Counted from the stretch's first letter, positions 1-5,705 are shown. The stretch: DNA of 5,737 bases from a bacterium (GCA_029939815.1 JAOZSF010000141.1:1-5737); one strand, 5' to 3'. Program-made: numbers and translations. The notes: generated by a model not told the origin, from the sequence alone.

Positions 1-1
1 A

Positions 2-79
2 ACGGACAAAACGAACTAAACGAACTAAACGAACTAAACGAACTAAACGAACTAAACGAACTAAACGGACAAAACGGAA
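2..79. repeat. 9-bp tandem repeat upstream of the kinase gene
   Basis: Six exact copies of ACGAACTAA (11-64) are bracketed on each side by the same variant unit ACGGACAAA (2-10 and 65-73), followed by a decaying partial unit (ACGGAA, 74-79). The array begins at the window edge and may extend further left. It ends 32 bp before the -35 box of the promoter at 112-140. The unit length is a multiple of three and two plus-strand frames stay open through it, so it could also be the 3' end of an upstream gene; see the findings. No function is established. Confidence 0.9.
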
Positions 80-111
80 TGAAAGGAAGAATATCCAATA
101 TCATTTTCTGT

Positions 112-140
112 TTGACAATCTAACCTTATAAGCGTAAAAT
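112..140 (+). promoter_or_regulatory. Sigma70-type promoter of the kinase gene
   Basis: A perfect -35 box TTGACA (112-117) is followed by a 17-bp spacer and a -10 box TAAAAT (135-140, 5 of 6 consensus bases). Transcription would start near 147, leaving a leader of about 20 nt that carries the ribosome site AGGAG (158-162), 7 nt before the ATG at 170. This is a prediction from sequence only. Confidence 0.75.
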
Positions 141-169
141 ATATAAATTACAAACACAGGAGTTAAAAA

Positions 170-1510
170 ATGAGTAAATTTACCCATATTAAAAAACGAA
201 GCGGCGCGACAGTTCCTTTTAAACCCGCAAGAATCCAAAACGCTATCTATCGCGCGGCAGTAGCTGTTGGCGGCCGTGATCAGGAAACGGCGAAATACCT
301 TTCAAATCAGGTTGTTCAGCTTCTAGAATTGACGTATCCGGAAGACCACATTTTAGACATTGAAGAAATTCAGGATGCCGTTGAAAAAACACTTATTGAA
401 AAAGGACATTCAAAAGTTGCAAAGGCTTATATTATTTACCGCGAGGAAAATGACAGGCGAAGAAGGCAAAAATCTAAAATGGCGTCCAAACCATCCGAAA
501 ATATTCCGTGGGCTAAAATATGGCATATCCTCGACTGGGCTTCTACTCACAAAGTTCATACCGTCGAATCTTTGAATAACAGAATCGCCAACGGCGAATT
601 CCCGCACATCGTCCACGAAGGCGAAGCGGCTTATGAAGACAATTTAATTACCGCTGCGGAAATGATCATGGAACGAAAAGACAAAGTAAGAATGGTTATG
701 ATCAGCGGACCTTCCTCTTCCGGCAAAACGACAACGACGATTAAAATTGAGCAGCGGTTAAAAACAAAAGGGTATCAATTTGTCGCTCTGAATGTTGATC
801 ATTATTTTTTTGATTTGAGCGAACATCCAAAAGACGAATACGGTGATTACGATTTTGAAACCCCGCAGGCACTCGATTTGGAACTAATTAACGAACATCT
901 CGTGAAATTAAGCGCCGGTGAAGAAGTTGCGATACCGTTTTACGATTTCAAAACCGGAACCCGAACGCTTAATCACACAAAGCTTCATCTCGAGGAAAAA
1001 GATATTCTTCTAATTGACAGTCTGCACGGGCTTTATCCTGATTTTTCGAAAAGCATTCCTGATGAACAAAAATTCAAACTTTTTTTGGAACCGCTTTTAC
1101 AAATGAAAGATGACGATGGAAATTATGTTCGCTGGACAGATCTTCGCTTAATCAGAAGGATGCTGCGCGACTCTGCACATCGTTCTTACGACCCGCGCCA
1201 GACGCTTGAACACTGGCATTACGTCCGCGCGAGTGAACTGCGCAACATAATACCATATAATTCTACCGCTGATTATATTATCAACAGCGGAATGCCGTAT
1301 GAGCTTCCGCTTTACGCGTCAAGGATGTCAAAGTTTTTTGCAGAATGGGAAAAGAAATACGAAGGCAATCCCGAAAGAGAAGATGCGTATATTCGTGCTG
1401 TGCGGCTCAACAAGCTGCTTTCATCAATCACTCCTATTGAAGACGACTCCCCCGTTCCCGGCGACTCTGTGCTGCGGGAATTTATTGGTGGAAGTTGTTT
1501 AAAATATTAA
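170..1510 (+). CDS. ATP-cone domain fused to a uridine-kinase-like P-loop nucleoside kinase
   Basis: This 446-residue cytoplasmic protein has two recognisable parts. Residues 5 to about 100 resemble an ATP-cone, the nucleotide-sensing domain of ribonucleotide reductases and NrdR, with the opening IKKRSGATVPFKPARIQNAI and the typical ending around HSKVAKAYIIYREEN. Residues 172 to about 425 are a kinase of the uridine kinase/phosphoribulokinase family. It has the Walker A loop GPSSSGKT (180-187), Asp210 in NVDHYFFD at the expected substrate-binding position, a Walker B-like strand ILLIDSLHG (279-287), and an arginine-rich lid-like segment around RLIRRMLRD (326-334). Residues 105-170 form a linker I cannot assign. 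The likely reaction is ATP-dependent 5'-phosphorylation of a nucleoside, uridine or cytidine being the family default. Many related bacterial kinases carry a TGS-type N-terminus; here an ATP-cone takes that place, which suggests allosteric control by ATP or dATP. The start is supported by AGGAG 7 nt upstream. The small membrane-protein gene follows after 9 nt. Confidence 0.88.
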   Translation: MSKFTHIKKRSGATVPFKPARIQNAIYRAAVAVGGRDQETAKYLSNQVVQLLELTYPEDHILDIEEIQDAVEKTLIEKGHSKVAKAYIIYREENDRRRRQKSKMASKPSENIPWAKIWHILDWASTHKVHTVESLNNRIANGEFPHIVHEGEAAYEDNLITAAEMIMERKDKVRMVMISGPSSSGKTTTTIKIEQRLKTKGYQFVALNVDHYFFDLSEHPKDEYGDYDFETPQALDLELINEHLVKLSAGEEVAIPFYDFKTGTRTLNHTKLHLEEKDILLIDSLHGLYPDFSKSIPDEQKFKLFLEPLLQMKDDDGNYVRWTDLRLIRRMLRDSAHRSYDPRQTLEHWHYVRASELRNIIPYNSTADYIINSGMPYELPLYASRMSKFFAEWEKKYEGNPEREDAYIRAVRLNKLLSSITPIEDDSPVPGDSVLREFIGGSCLKY

Positions 1511-1519
1511 AGTTGGAAA

Positions 1520-1678
1520 ATGAATAAACTCTGCATATTTATTGGAATGGTTGTTTTCAGCTGGATTGGATGGGCGATTGGCGCGAAAATAGGTTTAATG
1601 ACAGCTTTTATTTTAAGTAGTGTTGGAACATTTATCGGCATTTATTTAGGTTGGAAAATCAATCGCGATTTTTTTTAG
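1520..1678 (+). CDS. Small (52 aa) glycine-rich membrane protein
   Basis: A short open frame encodes a hydrophobic protein beginning MNKLCIFIGMVVF and ending GWKINRDFF. Two membrane-spanning stretches can be drawn, at about residues 4-20 and 27-44, joined by a short turn containing Lys23. Regularly spaced small residues (G18, G21, G25, G36, G40, G44) suggest tight helix packing, in the manner of glycine-zipper proteins. It starts 9 nt after the kinase stop codon, so it is probably co-transcribed with it. Only a weak GGA (1515-1517) is visible as a ribosome site. Small proteins of this pattern, ending in a GWxINRD(Y/F)F-like tail, occur as conserved hypotheticals in bacterial genomes from memory, but I know of no assigned function. 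The sequence character, rather than length, supports it as real. Confidence 0.72.
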   Translation: MNKLCIFIGMVVFSWIGWAIGAKIGLMTAFILSSVGTFIGIYLGWKINRDFF

Positions 1679-1696
1679 TATTCTTCCGTGTTTCGT

Positions 1697-1725
1697 TTGC
1701 AATAGACCAGTAATAATGGTATAAT
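1697..1725 (+). promoter_or_regulatory. Sigma70-type promoter of the phosphatase gene
   Basis: A -35 box TTGCAA (1697-1702, 4 of 6 consensus bases), a spacer of exactly 17 bp and a perfect -10 box TATAAT (1720-1725) lie in the gap after the small membrane-protein gene. Transcription would start near 1732, giving a leader of about 33 nt. An SD-like GAGGTG at 1733-1738 is too far from the ATG at 1765 to serve it, and an in-frame TAA at 1759-1761 blocks an earlier start. Initiation at 1765 therefore seems to rely on an A-rich, SD-poor leader. Confidence 0.65.
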
Positions 1726-1764
1726 ATTGCAAGAGGTGTGTTAATCATTTAATCAAAATAAAAT

Positions 1765-2733
1765 ATGTATTACGAAAACGAGTTTAAATTCGCTATATAC
1801 GCGGTAACAAAAGCCTGTACCCTTTGCGCGGGAGTTCAACACTCGCTTGTCGCAGAAGATACGTTAAGCAAGTCCGATAAATCACCCGTTACGATTGCCG
1901 ATTTCGGTTCTCAAGCGGTTATAAATATTATACTCGGAAAAGAATTTCCGAATGACGATTATGTTTGCGAAGAAGATTCCAATCAAATTCGAAAAGAAGA
2001 ATCGGCTGAACTCATGAAAAAGGTGTATAGTAACGTTACGAATATTTTCCCTGATGTCAGCGAAAAAGAAATGCTTGACGCAATTGATCTCGGCTCAGAC
2101 AACTGTAACTTTAAAAAACGGTACTGGACATTAGACCCCATCGATGGAACAAAAGGGTTCTTGCGCGGAGATCAGTATGCTATTGCTCTTGCGTTAGTAG
2201 TGAAAGGCGAAGTGGTTCTCGGAGTACTTGGCTGTCCTAATATGTATTATGATAAAAAAGACAAAGGTGCGATTTATTATGCCGTGAAAAATTCCGGTGC
2301 TCATGCTTTGTCAATAAAAACAGGCGAAACAAAAAAAATAACCGTTGATGCTATTTGCTTTCCGGATAAAGCGGTGTTCTGCGAATCGGTTGAATCAGCT
2401 CATACCGCACACGGACAAAGTGCCGCAATCGCAAAATTGTTAAACGTAAATTCTGAACCGTACCGCATCGACAGCCAATGTAAATATGCCGCTGTTGCGG
2501 CCGGAATGGCTTCGGTGTATTTACGCTTACCGACACGACCGGGTTATCAGGAAAAGATATGGGATCACGCGGCAGGAATGATAATAGTTCAGGAAGCCGG
2601 TGGAAAAGTAACTGACGTAAACGGAAAATCTCTTGATTTTTCAAGATCTTATCAATTAACGGAGAATTCAGGTGTTGTTGCGACAAACGGATTGCTGCAT
2701 GACACTTTTATTGAAGCGATAGAAAAGGTTTAA
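1765..2733 (+). CDS. 3'(2'),5'-bisphosphate nucleotidase (PAP phosphatase), Hal2/SAL1 type
   Basis: This 322-residue enzyme belongs to the lithium-sensitive, magnesium-dependent inositol-monophosphatase superfamily. It is expected to hydrolyse 3'-phosphoadenosine 5'-phosphate, the by-product of sulfate assimilation and sulfotransfer, to AMP. All family metal-site motifs are present: Asp46 in KSPVTIADFGSQ, Glu69-Glu70 in VCEEDS, the signature DPIDGTKGF with Asp124 and Asp127, and Asp267 in WDHAAG. The signature continues into LRGDQYAIALAL, and a CESVESAHTAHGQ segment (206-218) precedes the C-terminal lobe; both are much closer to yeast Hal2 and plant SAL1 than to the Escherichia coli CysQ pattern. 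The length also fits the Hal2-type group. There is no signal peptide, so it is cytoplasmic. A good promoter lies just upstream and no SD site is visible. No sulfate-assimilation genes are in the window. Activity on PAPS or inositol bisphosphates is possible. The cysQ symbol is withheld because the protein looks like a different subgroup. Confidence 0.9.
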   Translation: MYYENEFKFAIYAVTKACTLCAGVQHSLVAEDTLSKSDKSPVTIADFGSQAVINIILGKEFPNDDYVCEEDSNQIRKEESAELMKKVYSNVTNIFPDVSEKEMLDAIDLGSDNCNFKKRYWTLDPIDGTKGFLRGDQYAIALALVVKGEVVLGVLGCPNMYYDKKDKGAIYYAVKNSGAHALSIKTGETKKITVDAICFPDKAVFCESVESAHTAHGQSAAIAKLLNVNSEPYRIDSQCKYAAVAAGMASVYLRLPTRPGYQEKIWDHAAGMIIVQEAGGKVTDVNGKSLDFSRSYQLTENSGVVATNGLLHDTFIEAIEKV

Positions 2734-2741
2734 CTTTTGGT

Positions 2742-2894
2742 GTTACTCGAAAAGGTCGGAACCACATTGATTTTCTTAAAATCCCCTCCTTATCATTGAT
2801 CCCGGTCTTAATAGCATCGGGACTCGGGATGTGCCACCTAAAACCGGATGGGGAGATTTGAAATGATTTTTATCGTAATATCTTTTCGAGTAAC
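2742..2894. repeat. 153-bp interrupted palindrome, MITE- or REP-like
   Basis: The element has perfect 13-bp terminal inverted repeats, GTTACTCGAAAAG (2742-2754) and CTTTTCGAGTAAC (2882-2894). Inside, further arms pair in nested order: AAAT (2779-2782) with ATTT (2856-2859), CCCCTCC (2783-2789) with GGATGGGG (2846-2853, one bulged T), and ATCCCGGTC (2799-2807) with GACTCGGGAT (2821-2830, one bulged T) around a 13-nt loop. It fills most of the 185-bp gap between the phosphatase gene and the next gene. Size and architecture suit a non-autonomous miniature mobile element or a long imperfect hairpin. No target-site duplication or open frame was found. As RNA, the inner hairpin might limit read-through, but there is no U-run after it. 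Confidence 0.7.
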
Positions 2895-2918
2895 CTCTAA
2901 TCAAACATACGAAAGAAA

Positions 2919-3941
2919 ATGAAAAACATATTTATGATTATTTTTGCTGCAGCTGCAATAGTTTTTGCATCTCTATATTATTTCCAATCAGATAAAGTTG
3001 CTTTATATAAAGATGTAATTAATGAATTAGAGCTGTCAGCGGATAGAATTCCCGCTTTCGAATCTGCGGTTGCCAGATTAAAAGCCGATAAAATTCATTA
3101 TGAGCAGGAAAACGAACAGCTTAAACAGCAAATTGAGGACCGTGAAAACACTATTGCGGCGATGAAAGTGAAAAACATTCCTGAAACATCCGAGACGGAA
3201 AATGAACAGGTTGATAAAGATAAAAAAGATCCGAATGAATTTATGTCCGGACTTGCTAAAATGCTTGATGATCCTGACATGCGCGACGCGATACGAAGTC
3301 AGATAAAAAATACTCAGGTTAACCCCATTTACGGCACATTAATCAGCAAACTCAATTTAAGCCCTGATAAAGCGGAAGCTTTTACTGATCTTATAGCTGA
3401 CAGATTTCTTACCGGAACAGATTCGATTAAAATGCTAAGTGGAGGTAATGATAAAGATTCTTTCAAAAAGGCAATGGATGATATTAAGAATCAGAAAGAT
3501 GAAATTGACAGCCAAATAAAAGAACTTCTTGGAGATGAAGCATATAGTGAATACGAAGAGTATAGTAATTCCGAAGGTGAACGGATGGCTCTAAGTCAAT
3601 ATAATCAACAGCTTTCATTTTCCGGAGTTCCGGTACTGTCACCGGAGCAAAATGATGCTCTTGTCAATATTATGCGTGAAGAAGCAGAAGCGAGCAAGAA
3701 AAATCCTAATTACATAAATCTGGAAGATGCTAATCCAATGGACTTAAATGAAGACAATATATCTGATATAATTTTCCAGCAAATTGATATAAACAAAAAG
3801 GTAAAAGATCGTACAAGAAATATGTTATCAGCGGACCAACAGAAGAAGTTTGAAGAATATCAGGAGTCATATATAAAACAAATGGAGACCGGTCTTCGAT
3901 TAAGCGTGCAAATGTTTGGTAAGAAGAATAAGAAGGAATAA
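2919..3941 (+). CDS. Membrane-anchored coiled-coil protein of unknown function
   Basis: I do not recognise a named family for this 340-residue protein. Residues 4-22 form one hydrophobic helix (IFMIIFAAAAIVFASLYYF), a signal anchor or uncleaved signal that would place the rest in the periplasm. Residues 45-82 are heptad-like and charged, probably a coiled coil, followed by an acidic, Lys/Glu-rich linker to about 105. The remainder is helical and highly charged, with three similarly spaced 'LSPxx' segments: LSPDKAEAF (147-155), LSPEQNDAL (240-248) and LSADQQKKF (303-311). Each begins an amphipathic helix. The pattern loosely recalls the LTxxQ helices of Spy/CpxP-type periplasmic chaperones, but this is similarity by eye. 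The tail is basic (GKKNKKE). Only a weak GAAAG (2911-2915) serves as a ribosome site. No promoter is evident between the palindromic element and the start. Confidence 0.8.
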   Translation: MKNIFMIIFAAAAIVFASLYYFQSDKVALYKDVINELELSADRIPAFESAVARLKADKIHYEQENEQLKQQIEDRENTIAAMKVKNIPETSETENEQVDKDKKDPNEFMSGLAKMLDDPDMRDAIRSQIKNTQVNPIYGTLISKLNLSPDKAEAFTDLIADRFLTGTDSIKMLSGGNDKDSFKKAMDDIKNQKDEIDSQIKELLGDEAYSEYEEYSNSEGERMALSQYNQQLSFSGVPVLSPEQNDALVNIMREEAEASKKNPNYINLEDANPMDLNEDNISDIIFQQIDINKKVKDRTRNMLSADQQKKFEEYQESYIKQMETGLRLSVQMFGKKNKKE

Positions 3942-4015
3942 TAATTCCTAATCAATAAATTGAATAAAACTATATTTTTTATGTCTAACGGAAGGTATAG
4001 AAATATAAAAACAGC

Positions 4016-4057
4016 CGCCAAAACACAACTCAAAAAACACTTAAAGTTTTAGTGGCG
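4016..4057 (+). other. Weak hairpin in the leader of the LolA-like gene
   Basis: CGCC (4016-4019) plus AAAAC (4020-4024) can pair with GTTTT (4046-4050) plus GGCG (4054-4057), leaving a 3-nt bulge and a 21-nt loop. It ends 6 nt before the ribosome site AAGGTGA (4064-4070), which lies 4 nt upstream of the ATG at 4075. It might be a leader structure or the end of the preceding transcript, but the stem is short and may be chance. Confidence 0.25.
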
Positions 4058-4074
4058 ATAAATAAGGTGATATT

Positions 4075-4824
4075 ATGAAAATAAAAGCAACATTATTAGT
4101 TATTATTTTTACCGGCTGCATCGCATTCGGAAAATCTGTAAAGCATAATGCCGGTTCCTCAGCAAAAAATAAAATAACAACTAAAGAAATATTATCAAAA
4201 ATTGACGCTACGGCACGGTCAACGCATTCTTTCCAGGCGCTTTTTATGCAGACTGAAGTTGATACCGTATTCGATGAACTATACGAATCCACGGGTATAT
4301 TTTATTTCAACAAATTAGTTTCCCGTGATAAAAACCGTACGCCCGTATTTCAGATTCGTTTTGATTATTTAAAGCCTGACAAATCCACAACAATTATTGA
4401 TGGCGGCAAAGTAATAATTTACACTCCGGAAATGTCTGAACCGCAGGAATCTTATCTTATCGATGACATTAAGATGGATGCCTTTTTTGCTCCGTTTATT
4501 TCATCGGAACGTCTGCGCGAGAATTATGATATAGTTGTAACGAGTGAAGATTCGAAAAAAGTAACCGTTTTACTTTCTCCTAAAACAGATATTGTTAAAA
4601 AACATTTCCGCGAGTTGAGAATAACGTTCAGCAGGTCCAACTGGCTGCCGATATCGATTTATCAGGTAAAGAAAAATGGTCAAAAAATAACTTTCAAATT
4701 CGCAAGAGTGAAAGTCAACCGGTCAATAAATCAAAATATGTTCAGTATGAAAGGTCTTAAGGCAAGTCTTCCTTCTTCTCCCCGTCGCCGGAGGGCAAAG
4801 GCGAAAAAGGATCCCGGTAAATAA
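4075..4824 (+). CDS. LolA-like periplasmic outer-membrane lipoprotein carrier
   Basis: The 249-residue product has an N-terminal export signal (basic MKIK, hydrophobic core to about residue 18). The mature part follows the LolA plan: an initial helix (TTKEILSKIDATARSTHSFQALFMQ, 35-59) and then beta strands with the landmarks GIFYFNK (74-80), FQIRFDYLKP (92-101), a TTIIDGGKVIIYTPEMSE hairpin (105-122) and late strands LRITFSRSNWLPISIYQV (181-198). LolA proteins carry outer-membrane lipoproteins through the periplasm. The signal is ambiguous: IFTGC (11-15) resembles a lipobox but has Phe at -3, whereas AFG/K (17-20) would suit signal peptidase I. A strong ribosome site AAGGTGA lies 4 nt before the ATG. 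The last 22 codons overlap the end of lspA on the other strand and encode an unusual Arg/Lys-rich tail (SPRRRRAKAKKDPGK) that looks acquired rather than ancestral. No LolB- or LolCDE-like gene is in the window. Confidence 0.82.
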   Translation: MKIKATLLVIIFTGCIAFGKSVKHNAGSSAKNKITTKEILSKIDATARSTHSFQALFMQTEVDTVFDELYESTGIFYFNKLVSRDKNRTPVFQIRFDYLKPDKSTTIIDGGKVIIYTPEMSEPQESYLIDDIKMDAFFAPFISSERLRENYDIVVTSEDSKKVTVLLSPKTDIVKKHFRELRITFSRSNWLPISIYQVKKNGQKITFKFARVKVNRSINQNMFSMKGLKASLPSSPRRRRAKAKKDPGK

Positions 4825-5302
4825 AACTTGAGATTATCAGTAAAAAAGCGCCAATACAAATAGAGCTGTCTGCAATATTAAACGCAGGCCAGTGCCACTG
4901 TCCAATATAAAAATCAATAAAATCAATTACTTTATGCGGCGGAATAATTCTGTCAATTAAATTACCGGTTGCGCCGGCTGCAATCGCGCCTAAAGCGACA
5001 ACAACAATTATCGGTAGATGTTTATTTTTATAGATCAGCCTTATAATGAATATAACTGCCACGACCGAAATAGCAGCGAATACAAATGGAGCCCATTTGG
5101 CCGATGCAAACAGGCTGAAAGCGATGCCGGGATTTTTCCTATGGATAAAGTTGAGATGGTCGGTAATAATCTCAATTTTATGAGCGTTTGTCGGTAAAGC
5201 ATGCCGCACCCATATTTTTGACAACTGGTCAGCGATAACTACCGTTACTGAAATTATTCCGGCAATAAGCAAAGGAGAGAATATTTTTCTTTGTATTCTC
5301 AC
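4757..5302 (-). CDS. lspA: Lipoprotein signal peptidase (signal peptidase II)
   Basis: LspA is an inner-membrane aspartyl protease that removes the signal peptide of diacylglyceryl-modified prolipoproteins. The 181 residues contain the conserved blocks in order: DQLSK (25-29), NPGIAFS (57-63), GNLIDR (113-118), VIDFIDF (125-131) and FNIADSSI (141-148). Asp127 and Asp145 match the catalytic pair of the family. Four membrane helices can be drawn at about 10-28, 69-90, 96-112 and 144-162. The start is GTG at 5302; its first four bases (GTGA) overlap the TGA stop of the DksA-like gene, and no SD site precedes it, so translation is probably coupled. The C-terminal tail (about 164-181, DPFSPLPSGDGEKKEDLP) lies beyond the usual family end and comes from the REP-like stretch overlapping the convergent gene. 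The core is complete, so activity should be intact. Confidence 0.95.
   Translation of the reverse strand: MRIQRKIFSPLLIAGIISVTVVIADQLSKIWVRHALPTNAHKIEIITDHLNFIHRKNPGIAFSLFASAKWAPFVFAAISVVAVIFIIRLIYKNKHLPIIVVVALGAIAAGATGNLIDRIIPPHKVIDFIDFYIGQWHWPAFNIADSSICIGAFLLIISSFIYRDPFSPLPSGDGEKKEDLP
4771..4809. repeat. REP-like palindromic stretch in the overlap of two convergent genes
   Basis: This GC-rich patch in AT-rich surroundings contains TCGCC (4785-4789) pairing with GGCGA (4800-4804) around a 10-nt loop. A competing imperfect stem pairs CTCC (4778-4781) with GGAG (4790-4793) and CCTT (4771-4774) with AAGG (4798-4801). It is translated in both directions: as the basic tail of the LolA-like protein and, on the minus strand, as the SPLPSGDGEKKE tail of LspA. 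Tails of the 'PLPSGEG' type are familiar as translated REP-like sequences. It could also act as a weak terminator for either strand. Confidence 0.5.
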
Positions 5303-5679
5303 AAGTCGTATTTTTTCTTACAATCAATACAAACGATTGACTCCGGTTTAGCGTCCAGCCGCGCATCGGAAATACGTGAATTACATAGTTCGCACTTACC
5401 ATACAAACCTTCTTCAATTCTTTTCAACGCATGTTCAATATTTTTTAATAATCTCTGTTCAGACGAAGCAATATCAAGCATGACTTCTCTGTCAGTTGAA
5501 TCAGTTGCAGCATCAGCTCCATGAGTTGAATATCCTGTAATATCTCCCGAAGCGTCTTTCAGCGAAGTATTAAACACTTCACTTTCGAGTTGTTTAACAT
5601 CCCCTAATATTCTGTTTTTTTTCTCAATGAGTTTCTTTTTATACTTTTTAATATCCACATCAATTTTCTTTCTAGGCAT
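5299..5679 (-). CDS. DksA/TraR-family zinc-finger RNA polymerase regulator
   Basis: This 126-residue cytoplasmic protein has the DksA layout: a basic, helical N-terminus (1-35), a coiled-coil region with a tip around residues 55-65 (ADAATDSTDRE), a returning helix (66-90), and a C4 zinc finger with CELC (96-99) and CIDC (117-120) in the usual YGKC...ARLDAKPESIVCIDC setting. DksA-type proteins enter the RNA polymerase secondary channel and, with ppGpp in enterobacteria, tune transcription initiation. The tip is rich in Asp (56, 60, 63), but the sixth position of the E. coli DxxDxA motif is Glu65 if aligned as DSTDRE; tip alignment is uncertain, so the mode of action may differ. The start is supported by AAGGAG (5685-5690 on the complement) 5 nt upstream. 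The stop overlaps the lspA start by 4 bp, so the two genes form an operon. Dedicated function versus true DksA cannot be decided here. Confidence 0.9.
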   Translation of the reverse strand: MPRKKIDVDIKKYKKKLIEKKNRILGDVKQLESEVFNTSLKDASGDITGYSTHGADAATDSTDREVMLDIASSEQRLLKNIEHALKRIEEGLYGKCELCNSRISDARLDAKPESIVCIDCKKKYDL

Positions 5680-5684
5680 TTTTT

Positions 5685-5690
5685 CTCCTT
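5685..5690 (-). promoter_or_regulatory. Ribosome binding site of the DksA-like gene
   Basis: AAGGAG on the minus strand sits 5 nt upstream of the ATG at 5679. It is the strongest ribosome site in the window and fixes the start of the first gene of the minus-strand operon. The downstream lspA has no such site and depends on coupling. Confidence 0.8.
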
Positions 5691-5705
5691 TATGTTTATC
5701 GAATT

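Noticed and set aside
1..79. CRISPR array
   Set aside because: The 9-bp units are directly adjacent with no unique spacers, and no cas gene is nearby; the same applies to the 7-bp array at the right end.
2351..2686. A 111-codon open frame on the minus strand inside the phosphatase gene
   Set aside because: It lies wholly opposite conserved metal-site and C-terminal motifs of the phosphatase, has low-complexity composition and no recognisable domain; it is a shadow frame.
2721..2738. Terminator hairpin AAAAG...CTTTT at the end of the phosphatase gene
   Set aside because: The 5-bp stem is almost all A-T, includes the stop codon and has no following U-run.
2858..2881. Promoter with TTGAAA and TAATAT before the coiled-coil protein gene
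   Set aside because: The spacer is only 12 bp, too short for a sigma70 promoter.
3960..4009. Promoter for the LolA-like gene in the AT-rich gap
   Set aside because: TTGAAT (3960-3965) has no acceptable -10 box at 16-18 bp, and the TATA-like runs further on lack a matching -35 box.
4041..4292. An 83-codon minus-strand frame opposite the start of the LolA-like gene
   Set aside because: It overlaps the ribosome site, signal peptide and first helix of a well-supported gene and shows no family features.
5291..5524. A 77-codon plus-strand frame opposite the DksA-like gene
   Set aside because: It mirrors the zinc-finger coding region, whose cysteines and start site are clear on the other strand.
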